The position numbers and the translations under genes are program-made. Below are positions 51,117 through 62,510 of a DNA stretch of 64,000 bases, piece after piece. The notes beneath the pieces are model-generated. The model saw only the letters and a list, made by a program, of their open reading frames with translations, was not told the origin of the DNA and ran no database searches. The stretch comes from Desmodus rotundus (Eukaryota; Chordata; Mammalia; Chiroptera; Phyllostomidae). Each line of letters begins with the position of its first letter. Positions within the stretch are counted from its first letter, which is position 1. The stretch spans positions 6,625,199 through 6,689,198 of the forward strand of contig NC_071389.1 of NCBI RefSeq assembly GCF_022682495.2, in the 5' to 3' direction.

Positions 51117-51164
51117 TTTTATCCCTGGCCTGGGTGCCTGCCTTTCTGCCCTCCAAGGTTATCT
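51117..51164 (-). promoter_or_regulatory. NPPB: NPPB core promoter (TATA-like GATAAAA, GATA site)
   Basis: GATAAAA on - at 51123-51117, 113 bp before the ATG, in the place of a TATA box. A GATA motif, AGATAA on -, is at 51164-51159. GATA4 sites are expected near this point in BNP promoters. Transcription should begin near 51,088. Confidence 0.6.
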
Positions 51165-51950
51165 CTGAGTAATCGGCCGCATTTCCGCCCTCAGTGCCTG
51201 CCACCCGTACTTGCCAGGGGGTGGAGGCTGCGGAGAGCAGGACCTGTATAGAAGTGAGCCTGGCTGGGGCGAGAGCACACATGGGGTGCATGGGTCACAC
51301 CAACGGGTCCCTCACCCCCCACTTCCTACCTTCCTGCAAAAATCCTGGACCTTTACATGACGTTTTTCCCTTCCCTCCCTACCTCCAGCCATTCCTGGAG
51401 CGGGAAGGGAGAACTCCAGGGTACCAAGGCCCCTGCGGCGAGGACACAAGTGTGAGGCACACCCAGTGACTCCGCAAACAGCCCCAGCCAACACCCGACC
51501 CATACAACCTGTCTTCTTCCCAGCGCCAGTTCGTTGGCCAGCCTGTGGGGCTCCTGTGCGCCCTGATCGCTGTCCGTGGTTCTGATCGCCCAGAGCAAAT
51601 TTAAAGCAAGAGGTCTTGCTCCAGTAACACAGGTCTAGCCTGAAAGGCAAGCGTGGGCGGGGACAAGATTCCTCCTGACCCTCCCACGAGCCCCTTCCCT
51701 AGGAGGCTACTTGTCCAATGTCACCTGATTAAACGTCTGGGTATGACAAGGAACTTCTGGAATGCTGACCCTGCTTCCAACCCTGAAAGGACAGAGCTGA
51801 TTTGGCTGGAATTTTGAGAGGGAGGCCTAGAGATGAAGTCATCCTGAAATGCCTTCTGTCACACCTCCTCCAGGCGCCAACATTTCCTCTCCTTCACCAG
51901 GCCAGCACCTATGGGAAAAGCAGGGACAACTGCAAGATGGGATTTACCAG

Positions 51951-51958
51951 AGGTGTGA
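51951..51958. promoter_or_regulatory. T-box half-site upstream of NPPB
   Basis: AGGTGTGA, the same 8-mer as in the NPPA promoter, about 860 bp upstream of NPPB transcription. A single 8-mer may be chance. Confidence 0.3.
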
Positions 51959-52309
51959 GGAGTGCCCCCCAACGCCTCCTTCATCTGGTCATCTCTGACC
52001 TCATTCCCACCAGCAGGCAGCTTGGACCTGTCATCTGGGATTAGAAATGTCGTCCCAAGGACACGCCCTGGGAAGAGACCCAGCAGATCGAGTCCCCTGA
52101 AAGTGTGTGTGACCGGTGCTGCCGCCCCATCCAGATGACTGGTGTTAGCGAGCAGCAGGATGGGGGAGCTGTGCTGTCCAGGGAGGGAGAGAGGAGGCAA
52201 CAGAAGTGGAGAAATGGGCGTTGAGGGGCAGAAGCGGCCACTTGTAAGGAAATCTTGCCCAAAAAACAAAACGAACACCTGCCAGGTGTGGAATGAGAAA
52301 AGTACCGTT

Positions 52310-52445
52310 ACTGTTCCTCAGCTTTCAGATGAGGAAACTGAGCTCAGAGGAATTAACTTACTTTCTTTGGGTCACACCATTGACAGGTGGTAAAGCCTGG
52401 ATTCCAATCCAGCTAGTCCGACTTCAGACCTGAAGCTCTTAATCA
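52310..52445. mobile_element. MIR fragment
   Basis: Has ttcagatgaggaaactgagc, gtcacaccattgacaggtgg and aagcctggattccaatccag, the conserved MIR core. Confidence 0.65.
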
Positions 52446-53641
52446 CTGCCAGGGTGAAGGAAAGGTGTTTCCACTCTAAAAAATAAAATGAAATGAAACC
52501 AGATGAGCGTGTCTTCCTCTCTGAAGTTACAGAGAGCCGAGCTGTGAGTGGGGGGTAAGTCTGGTAGCTGTGTGCCTGTGGGGGGAAGTCTGGGAACTTG
52601 GGCAAAGGTCTGCATTTTGCCGGCGAAGATGAGAGAGGGTAAAGGCATACAAAGATGGCCAGTGCTGGGAAAATTCTGGGGACCGGGGCAGTGTGTCTGT
52701 GTACACACACGTGCACACACACTGCAGAAAGAAAACGCAACAGTTAATGGCAGAGAGAGAGACAAAAAATCCAGCCAAGTGTGGAGCTGGGTCTGTGGGT
52801 TGCCGCGAGGATGCAGGGAGTGCCACACGCGGGATGTCATGGGGCGAAGGTCAAGAGCAACACAGCGTTCTTCAGCCAGCGCCTGTCAAGAGCGACCGTA
52901 CTGAGCCTGAGCCGCGCTGAGCTCTTCTGTAAAGTGGACAGATGTCCCCTCCTTGCAGGCACCAAAAGGGAGGGAAGGACGTCAGCAGAAGCCCACGCCA
53001 GTGTGGAAGGAGCCAAAGAATTTGAACACCTGTGAGAGTTTGTCCTTGTATCCGAGGAGAAATGAAGTCCCCCCAGGGCTGGGGGGAACAACGAAGCGCA
53101 AACACGGTGACAAAGCTGCTACCTGCCCGGGTGTAGGGGAGGGCTTGGGGGAAGGCAAAGACGGAATCCACATCATTCCAGGGCCTTCTGTCCAGGGAAT
53201 AACAATACATCATCAATCAGCTCTCACACCAGGTTACCCCCACAAATGTCTGCTGAGTGCCTACTGTATGCCATGCGCTTACCACTCCCTTCAAATGGAG
53301 CTGATCGGACCACCCACAACTCAGCATTACCACCCAAGAAGCAAATGAGGGGTACACTTGGCAGGCGGGAGAACAGTGCGCAGTGCCTGGCACTCAGTGA
53401 GCATGCAGCCAGGGTGGCTGTGGTGACAGTGTGGTGGCAGCATCCAGTGTCAAACCCTGGGTGCTGCCTGCAGAGGAAGGGAGAAGGCCCTTCATGCGTC
53501 GAAGGCGTGGGGTCCCAGCAGTCTGGAGCTCTGACTCTGGCTACAATGCCGCCTTAACCTTCTGCTATTGCTGTGAGCTCTGGCAGTTGCTGCTTCTCTC
53601 TTCTGGCTTCTTTCTTTGTTTCTTAAATCCTCACCCGAGGA

Positions 53642-53797
53642 TATATTTATTGATTGATTTTAGAGAGAAGAAGGGAGAGAGATAGAGAGAAACATCCATT
53701 TACTGACTCCTGTATGCACCCTGACTGGGGATCGAACCCGCAACCTTTTGGTGTATGGGGACGACACTCTAACCATCTGAGCCACCCAGCCAGGGCT
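53642..53797 (-). mobile_element. VES-related SINE, reverse
   Basis: tttattgattgattttagag at the tail side, gatcgaacccgcaacctttt (B-box complement) and head complement gagccacccagccagggct. Confidence 0.82.
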
Positions 53798-54674
53798 CGA
53801 GTTTCTTCATGTCCACCTCACAGGGTTGCTGTGAGGACGAAATGGAACCGTGCAGGTAAAACGAAGCTTTCTTCTGGAGGTGAACACACAGTCTGGGCCG
53901 GACAAACCCCACCTTTGAGGAGCATCCAGTGTAGAAAGAAAAACAGATGCAATCGCAGCCCCCTCCCCTGGGTTGACGTAGATGCTGATACAGCGCCTGT
54001 CCCCACCGCCCGCCCACCTTCAAGGGCGCTGAGGCCCCTGTCTGACCCCCTTGCAGTAGCCAGGGGAGCAGCAGAGTGGCCCTTGGCCACAGAGAGGGCT
54101 GCACCTGGCAGCTCATACCGCCAGCCTGGGGCCTGCCAGGGCCCCCTCCCCCACAGCCATCTTGGAAATAAGCTACTACAACTGTTGGTTGGATTCCTTC
54201 CCAGAAGTGCTGCCTTGTCGAGGCTGCCTGCTGTAGCCTGCCCCCTCTCAAAGCCCCTTCCCTGCAGCTGGTGCTGTGAGCTGCCAAGTCCCACACCCAC
54301 GTTCAGTATTTGACAGGGGGACTTGAGCTTTCTGGGACTGATTTCACCTGTGACCTCTATGTTCTCCTGCTCCGCCCTCTCTTCCGCCTCCTCCTTCCTC
54401 CTTCCTTTTTGTTTTCTTCCCTGCATCCTTTAAGCCTCCCTCCCCTGCGGCTCTCATCCACAGACTGGCAACGGCAAAGTGGCTCTGCTGGAATCTGGTG
54501 TTTGAGGCTCACGGGTAATTCATTGGTTGTGTTCTCTGGCTGTTAGTGATGTTGAAGGTGCAGGGCATGCGTGGTGACATTTGCATTCTTTGCTGACCTT
54601 GTGTGTTTACATGTATCAACTCAATGAATCCATCTGATGGACATATTTCCTTAATAAGTTGGAGTTGCCTTTTT

Positions 54675-54871
54675 AAATATTTTTTTCTTGATTGATTTTA
54701 GAGAGAGAGAGAGGAAGGGAGAGAGAGAGAAATAAACATCAATTTGTTGTTCCACCTATTTATGCATTCACCAGTTGATTCTTGTATGTGCCCTGGCCTG
54801 ACTGGGGATCGAACCTGAAACCTTGGCATATTGGGATGATGCTCTACCTAACTGAGCTACCTGGCCAGGGC
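54675..54871 (-). mobile_element. VES-related SINE, reverse
   Basis: cttgattgattttagagaga, gatcgaacctgaaaccttgg and actgagctacctggccaggg. Flanks gttgccttttt and gctgccttttg look like a target duplication. Confidence 0.82.
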
Positions 54872-55169
54872 CTGATAGCTGCCTTTTGTGCTGGAAATCT
54901 CCAGCTCTGCCCTTCATCCTCTCCACCCTGCTCAGGGTCCCAGAGGCTGATTTTAGGGCTTACGTGAACGTGGACGGGCTAATGTGTTCTCTAGCTTCCC
55001 ATGGGATTCAGCCAATAGCAGGGGAGCAGCAAAATTCAGGGGGAGTAAGAGAAAAGAGGAAGGTCGGGGTGGTTTTCTGCCAGCTCTGCCCTGCCCTGTC
55101 ACTTGGGGGCGGCACCTGCCTCTGCCCCAGCTCCCTCCGTCCCCAGATGCTTCCAACTTAGGGATGGTC

Positions 55170-55740
55170 ATGGGGCTGCCACTCCTTCCCCTGGGCGCAA
55201 TTCCTAGTGGTTTCTCACTATGCCTGTTCCAGACATTTCATGTACAGGGGATCATGCGCGATGTGACCGTTTGTGTTCTGGCTCCTTTCCCTCAGCCTGC
55301 GATTGTCACGGTTGTAGCATTACGTATGAGTATTTCATGCTTTTTACCGTCGAGTACTGTTCCGTTGTGTGGGCAGACCGCGTTTTGTTTATCCATTCAT
55401 CCACTGATGAGCACCAGGCTTGCTTCCGCTGCAGGCGACTATGAACCATACCGCCAGGAACACTTATGATCAAGTTCTTGTGTGAACGTACACTTTCACC
55501 TCCTGGGTATTTACTGGGGAGTGGAACTGGTGGGTCATGTAGTAGCTTTATGTTCAATCACTTGAGGAATTCGTATATGTGTGTGTGTGTGTATAAATGT
55601 ATATAATCCTACAGATCATTTTAATACGCTTCTCAATATTGCTAATAAGCTGGCATATGTACCTCCCTAAATGGCCATTTTATACGGAATTTAATATTCC
55701 TAATATCATCACCTTGAATTTGATAGTGTCTAGATGTTAA
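55170..55740 (-). mobile_element. Old LINE-1 fragment
   Basis: Stretches such as gttttgtttatccattcatc, tcctgggtatttactgggga and tagtgtctagatgttaattt are of old L1 3' type. Diverged; limits approximate. Contains a short (TG)n run at 55,578. Confidence 0.5.
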
Positions 55741-55790
55741 TTTAAATTGTGCTGCTATGAAAATCTATAAATATGTAGGCTTTTGTCCTT

Positions 55791-56011
55791 TTTTTAAAAA
55801 GATTTTATTTGTTTATTTTTAGAGAGAAGGGAAGGGAGGGAAAAAGAGAGACAGAGAGAGAAACATCAATGTGTGGTTGCCTCTCATGTGTCCCCCACTG
55901 GGGACCTGGCCCACAACCCAGACTGGGCATGTGCCCTGACTGGGAATTGAACTGGCAACCCTTCGGTTCATGGGCCCGCGCTCAATCCACTGAGCCACAC
56001 CAGCCAGGGCT
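55791..56011 (-). mobile_element. VES-type SINE with target-site duplication
   Basis: Full-length reverse copy ending gagccacaccagccagggc. Flanked by ttttgtcctt at 55781-55790 and 56012-56021. Confidence 0.9.
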
Positions 56012-56021
56012 TTTTGTCCTT

Positions 56022-56215
56022 AGATCAGGGTTCCTCAGCCCAGACCCTGTGGACATTTGAAACCATATAAATCTTTGCTGGGGTGGCAGGCAGGGCTGTC
56101 CTGTGTACTTAGCAGCATTCCTGGCAGACCAAACTGTGACGACCAAACAGGACCCCAGACAGTGCCAAATGTCCTCTGAGGGGGATAAAACTGCACTGGG
56201 TGGAGAACCACTGTT
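56022..56215. mobile_element. hAT-type DNA transposon relic
   Basis: Opens near agggttcctcagcccagacc and closes ctgggtggagaaccactg, with gtgacgaccaaacaggaccc inside, fitting a non-autonomous Charlie-like element. Family not fixed. Confidence 0.5.
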
Positions 56216-57075
56216 TCAGAAATTTTGCTCAAGATACAGGCCCGAGAGTGCAATGCACTGAATTACAGGCTATGAGTGTGCTCACAGGTCTGTGTGACCA
56301 GGAGACCCTCCACTGTCTTTGTCACGAGGGGCGGGAGGCTAGAACCAGGCCTCCTCGTGGAAGCAATGCTCCTTACGTGAAGGTCAAAGAACAGCTTCAC
56401 GCCATTGCTCGCACACCTGCGGGGGGCACCTTTCCCGTCACAGCCCCCGGGAGTGCACATGTCCAGGCAGACGTGGCTCATTTAGAGCACGGCACGCATG
56501 CGGCAGCCTCTCAAGCATGGGGATCATTGTGGAGAGCAAGCAGGCAGTGGCTGAGATCCTACAGACACCCTGGGAATGGAGAAGGGGGGAGGGAAGGAGC
56601 AGAGAGCAGAGCCAGTGCGCAGGACAGCCAGTCAAGCCTGGGGGGTCACATTCATGAATGGCGTGGAGTGGGGGGAACCCGTGAGGACGAGATCATGAAT
56701 GGCTGTCCCAGAATGTCCACATGAGGGGTATTAATAGAGCTGCTCCAAGAGAGGACACTCTGTGCCTGGGGAGGGTCAGACAGGAGCGGGGCCGGGTGTG
56801 CAGGAAGCAGGTCCTGTGACAGCCTCACCATCAGAAAGGGGGGAGGCGTCAGCAAGGCACCGGAGGCCCTCTGGCTGGCTCTTGTCCCAGCATGGCTCCC
56901 TGGTGAAGTCAGCCATCCCTACGCAGGCTCAGAGTCCCAGGCCCTCCAAGGCTAGCAGCAGGGGCCCAGTTGGGGACCCAGAGGTGTGTTCCCCCATTTA
57001 AAAAGCTGTGTGGAGCAATGTGAGGGGCTTAGAAAGTAGCTAGGTGTCACAGGAAAATCAAAAAGGAGCATTATA

Positions 57076-57295
57076 GCCCTGGTTGGTGTGGCTCAGTGGA
57101 TTGAGTGCCAGCCTGCGAACCAAAGGGTCACTAGTTTGATTCCCAGTCAGGGCACATGCCTGGGTTGCAGGCCAGGTCCCCAATAGGGGGCACTCGAGAG
57201 GCAACCACACTTTGATGTTTCTCTCCCTCTCTTTCTCCCTCCCTTCCCCTCTCTCTAAAAATAAATAAAATGAAAGAAAGAAAGAAAGATAGAAA
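57076..57295 (+). mobile_element. VES-type SINE with target-site duplication
   Basis: Starts gccctggttggtgtggctca and ends in a GAAA-rich tail. Flanked by gagcattata at 57066-57075 and 57296-57305. Contains CCAATAGGGGGCACT at 57180-57194, one base off the CTCF-like motif at 26,400. Confidence 0.92.
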
Positions 57296-57319
57296 GAGCA
57301 TTATACTGGGCTGGACAAT

Positions 57320-57720
57320 GTTCCACCAAATTTTGGCCTCCCAGAGCCTCTGAATGTGACCTTATTTGGAAATAGGATCTTTACAGATATAATTCGTTAA
57401 GATGAGGTCATACTGGAGTAGGGTGGGCCCTAAATCCAATATGATTGGTGTCTTGTAAGAAAAGGTGAGAGACACAGACGCAGACAGACATGCAGGGAGA
57501 AAGCCACGTACAAACAGAGGCAGAGGTTGGAGTGCTGTGTCCATAAGCCAAGGGACACCACGGATTTCAGGCAACCCCCAGACGCTGGAAGAGGCAAGGA
57601 AGGATCCTCCCTGAGAGCCTTCAGAGAGAGCGTGGCACTGCCGACACCTTGATCTCAGCCTTCCAGCTTCCAGAACCAGGGGAGAATACATTTCTGTTGC
57701 TTTAGCCTCCCCGCCCCCAG
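57320..57720 (+). mobile_element. MLT1-type MaLR LTR
   Basis: Ordered matches: gaatgtgaccttatttggaa, taagatgaggtcatactgga, gggtgggccctaaatccaat, ggcactgccgacaccttgat. Confidence 0.75.
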
Positions 57721-57879
57721 CTTGTGGTGCTTCTGCCACAGCAGAGAGCACAGCCATTTTGTATTTGCAAAGGGTCATAGGTCCGGGCTCCTGTGTCCTC
57801 GGGCAACGCCCTGCAGTGAGCCTTCCGCATTCTGATTTCAGTCCCACCCCTTCCTCGCTGTGGCAGATCAAATCTCCCA

Positions 57880-58350
57880 CAATGGCTGCAAAATCTCCCA
57901 GTCAACATGCTCTTCCCCTAATGGGTCTTTGACTCTCTTCCCATCAAAGAGTGGGTCCACGTTCTGTCCTCTTGCATCTGGACGAGCTTGAGAGAGACGA
58001 TGGTAATGCTCCATTACTTCCCAGGCTGGGTCAGAAGGTCAAGTAGCTTCTGTTTTGCTCACCAGACCATTTGCATCAGAGCCCTGGACAGCCAGGTGAG
58101 CAGCCCCACTGCCCTGCGGCCACCGTGCGGTGAGGAAGCCCAACCCACCCACCGGACATGCCCTGAGGACGTATGAAGAGCCAACTGCCTGGCCAGCCCC
58201 GACCCCTGTTCCAGCTCCAGCCACTGTCTGACCACAGTGGCGTGGGAGACCCCGAGCCAGCATCCTCGGACCCTTCCCAAACTCCTGACCCCCAGAAACC
58301 ACCAGGGAGAGTGAAATGTTATTGTTTTAAGCCAGTAAGTTTGGGGGTAC
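57880..58350 (+). mobile_element. MaLR-like LTR, diverged
   Basis: Ends with ggagagtgaaatgttattgt and tttaagccagtaagtttggg, as MLT1-group LTRs do; the 5' part is diverged. Confidence 0.45.
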
Positions 58351-60239
58351 GTAGAGGCTAAAAAAATATATTAATACGTTTCCTCCCACCTTCTAAATTC
58401 TTCTAAACTGAGCTAATAGACGGATTAACAGGACAAAAATTAAAGTTTTAATACCTGTGCTTAGGGAATTCACATAGGCACAACAGTTTTGGAGACAGCG
58501 AGGGACATGGGGTGGGTAAGCCATTTTTGGACACAGGAGGAAAGGGGTCTTAGATTTCAGACCTGAGAATGCATGATTGGCAGGTGTTTGAAGAAGAGTG
58601 GAACACACCTGGCAGAAAGAGTCACTAAGTGACTCGGAAACAGTGGGACACGGGGGTATCTCGCCAACAGGCCCCTGCCTGAAGCCCTCTACTCACCATT
58701 CCGAGTTCAAATGAGGCGAAGGCAGCCTGCGAAGATCTTCCTGAAACAGGTTTCTCTGTCTGAATCTTGGGCAGGAGAGGAGGGGGAGGGCCAAAGGTTC
58801 TTTCTGAATCTTTTGTTTTCTTCATAAACAGCTGCAGGTCAGTAGCCCCCAAGGGCAGCTTCAGGGTGGCGGAATTTGGGTTCCCTGCAGGCGACCTGTG
58901 CAGCCATTGGTCACTCGGTGCTCGCCCTGTACCGTGGGGAAGCTGCTGGCGCTGTCCTTGCCTGGTCTGTGACAGCAACCCCCGCCTCACGGAGAAAGAT
59001 TCAAGAAGCAATCGACCTGAGGTGTTGAACACAGGGCCTGGCCGGAAGTACGTGCTCAGTACAAATTAGCTTTCATGCCATTATTACAATTGCTATATGT
59101 AACTGTAACATATAGTCATTGTATATTACTTTTTCCACCAAGAAATCAGTTGTACCGACTTTGGAGAGCAGGAAATGGATCCTCCAGTGCCCCCCACCCC
59201 CACCTCCGCCAATGGATTTCATGTAACCCTTCTTACGTCTCCTGCTTGATTCTAACGGATAAAATAAGCTGGAAAACTGCCATTCTCTGGAGCATTTTCT
59301 CAATCCAGTGAGATTTTGCTTTCCGGCAATTGTATTCAGTTTGGCTCAGATAAACTCATAAAAATTCTCTACAGGTTTGGACGTTTCCTATGTCGGCAGT
59401 GCTCCGTGCTCGGACGCACCCCAGGCAGTTTCTAAGGGCCCTGCCGCCAAGTCAAGGTTTACCAACCGTGTCCCACACGTCAGGAGTGCCCCTACACACG
59501 AGGCCATCCTGTCACTCCCCCTGAGCGGGGCATGAGCCCTTCCTGGCTCAGCGACATTTACGGCCCAGAAAGGTCTAGTGTCTTGCCCAAAGTCTCTGGC
59601 GTGTAAGTGGTGGTGCCACTGTCCAGGGTGGGACGTCTCACCCACCCCACTGCTCCTTCCGCCAGGGCTGGGCTGGTTTGAACCAGCAGGCGCCTCTGGG
59701 CTGGGCCCTGAGATGCTGAACCTTTAAGTGAGGTCTGCAGACGGGGCCAACAGTGGGCATGTGTGTAGCCCCTCCCTCCCCCACCCCACTCTGTGTGGAG
59801 ACTTATTCTAAGGGCTTTGGGGGGTGGAAAGGCCAAGGCCCTGTCCCCGGAGACCTAGGCCAGTGCAGACAGAAACCTCAGGATCTGCGCGACGTGGCCC
59901 CGGCAATCCCCATGTCTGGAGAGGCCAAGGCTGGGGGTTGGCGGCTGTCAACCCAGCCTCTACCCTGAACAAAGACAGGGAGGACTCAGGGAACGTTCCG
60001 GGGCTCACAGCCCAGCTCCCTGCTCAGAGCTGTCAGGTGCTCTGAGTGGGGCTTCTTTTCTTCTCTCATTCTCTTTTGCATGGAGCACCTTCTATGTGCC
60101 AGGCACAGAGGGCAACTGGGAAAGTTCTCTCCAAGAACATGACATTTAAGACTTGAAGGATGAGGAGGAGCCAAGATTCCAGGAAAGGGTGATCCCGAGG
60201 CAGGTGGAGGAACTGGGTCCAGTGGGCTGGAGCAGGGAG

Positions 60240-60675
60240 GGTGAGAAAGGCTAAATAACAGCCCCCCAAATATGCCTCCATTCTAATCCCTGCCACCTGT
60301 GAATGTCACCTTAGGTGGCACAAACGGACTTTGCAGATGTGACTAAGTGAAGGATCCAGAGATGAGAGATCCAGGTGGATCCTAGAGGGCATCGCAGGTG
60401 TCCCCATAAGAGGAGGCAGAGGGCATGCAGAGGCACACGCAGCTGAGAAGCCACCTTGCCCATGCAGACAGGGATTGGAGTGGTGTAGCCACCAGGAGCT
60501 GGGAGACACAGGATTCTCCCCAGGGAGTGTGCCCCCTCCACCCCCACCCACAGACACAGACGCACAGCCCCTGGCTTTAGCCCAGTGATAGTGAGTTTGG
60601 GCTTCCGGCCTCCAGAACGGAGAGAGCTCTGTTGTCTTAAGGTAGAAAGTTTTGGGTAATTTGTTCCAGCAGCCG
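60240..60675 (+). mobile_element. MLT1-type MaLR LTR
   Basis: Has tgaatgtcaccttaggtggc, aaacggactttgcagatgtg and ccaggagctgggagacacag in MLT1 order. Confidence 0.65.
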
Positions 60676-61534
60676 CAGGTCACTAATGGCAAGGGCTTGC
60701 ATGGGAGCTGCCAGGCCAGGCCAGGGCTGCAGTGGACGGGGAGGAGTTCGGATTTTGTTCCTGGTGCATCCCCCACTACCCCTTCTCTTGCTCACCCCGC
60801 CTTTCTCCCTCAGATGAGCCCCAATACTCCCCACTCCCTTTTCAAATCATTTAACTTGTTGCAGGAAGCAGGCTTCAGCTCAGAAACTGTAAACACATTT
60901 TCAAACCCATGAAGGAAAGAGAAGTGGAGGGAAAGCAAGCCCCTCGGCACATCTTCCCCTGTCTCCTCCCCGCCATCCCCTCTGCTCCCCAGCTGTCCCG
61001 GCGAGGTGCCCCTCCTGCCCTGCGGTGGGAACCAGAGGCCCTGAGCAGAAGCCACAGCGTGCGCAGCTCCTGGCTGTCAGCGCCCTCGGCCAGCAGGGCT
61101 GTCGCAAACTCTAAGGGCTGATAAAGCCCCGAGACCTGCTGGTCTGGAGCCTGGGCCCCTAGTCCTGATAACTTGGGCCTGTCAGCGCCGTGTCCACACC
61201 TGCTCCCGGCCAGGCCGCCCAGAGCGCACTCCTGGTCTGTGCTTCCTGCTGACTGTTTACAGCCACGCCCTGGCCGCCATGTCTCCGCCAGGCCACCGTC
61301 ACCTTGAGGTGACCCCCGGGGAGCCAGGCTTGAAGCAGCAGGATTGAGAAGGACAGTTCATTCAGGATGTGGAGGGGGCCGCCCCCAGGGTGGAGATTTT
61401 CTGCTCAGGTGCTGTTCAGGCTCCTGTTTCCAGATTCGTCCAAGTGGGATTCTGATCACAGGAGGCTCACCGCATCCCAGCCCTGCCTAAGGCAGCCAGC
61501 TGGGCCAAGGGGGTGATCTTGACCCCTGGAAGAT

Positions 61535-61690
61535 ACTTGGCAATGTCCAAGACATCACTGGTTGTCATGATTAGAGAGGGGGAGGGGTCAGGGATAGTGT
61601 TAAACATCCTGCGTGCCCAGGACGCCCCACAACACTGAATTACTGGGCCCAGTATGTCAGCGTTGCCCAGGGTAAGGGATTCAGAGCTGG
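61535..61690. mobile_element. hAT-type relic (tentative)
   Basis: gttaaacatcctgcgtgccc and aggacgccccacaacactga resemble the centre of a Charlie-like element; partial. Confidence 0.35.
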
Positions 61691-61984
61691 AGGACACAGC
61701 AGCAAGCCCGGAAACAGGGCCTTGAATGTCTCACCCAGGAGTGCAGAAGCCAAGTGTAAGCACCGGCCTGGAGCCTCGGCCTGGACCAGAGCCACCCTCC
61801 AGGGCCACCTAGCTGGGAAAGGCCAGACTCCCCAACCTCTCCCCATGCTGGCTCCCTGCAGCCCAGCCAGGCCCTGCCCTGCCCGCAGACCCCAAATGCA
61901 AGCCCCTCAGCCTCTTGTCCTAGGAGAGGACAGGAAATGGCAGCTGTGTTCCTGAGTGTTGACCACACATACGAGCTAGGCTCA

Positions 61985-62110
61985 GTGCCAAGCGCTTTTC
62001 TCCCTCACATCTCTGCACAGCAGCTTGGGAAGGGAGGGGTTAATCCCAACCCCACTTCACAGACTAGAAAGCCGGGGCCCAGAGCTATGAACTGACTTAC
62101 CCAAGGGCAC
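61985..62110. mobile_element. MIR fragment
   Basis: Core cccacttcacagactagaaa followed by cagagctatgaactgactta and cccaagggcact. Confidence 0.55.
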
Positions 62111-62510
62111 TGTTATGGTCAGGTGGAAGCCGCCCCAAACCCCAGAGCCTCAGAATTAGCTTCCTGGGAGGCAGGGTCCTTACAGAGGTCATCAAATTTA
62201 AGTGAGGTCATTAGGGTGGGTCTTAATCCAATGGGACCGGTGACATCATAAAAAGGGGAATTTGGACGCAGAGACACGCGCACGTTGGAACCGGAAGGCA
62301 GATTGGGGAGACACTTCTACAAGCCGAGGACTGCAAAGGTGGCCAGTAAACCACCAGAAGCTGGGAGAGACACACCGGAGTCTCCCTCTCGGTCCAGAAG
62401 GAACCAGCCCCGCCGACATTGTGATCTTCTAGCCCCAGGACTGTGAGACAAGAAGTTTCTGCTGTTGAAGCTGCCCGGTGCTGGTCCTTCGTACGGCAGC
62501 CCTAGCAGAC
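62110..62510 (+). mobile_element. MLT1-type MaLR LTR
   Basis: Opens gttatggtcaggtggaagcc; later gtgaggtcattagggtgggt, accagaagctgggagagaca and tacggcagccctagcagacc. Confidence 0.7.

Noticed and set aside
53654..54313. A 219-codon open frame (+)
   Set aside because: Starts inside a VES SINE and has no recognisable domain.
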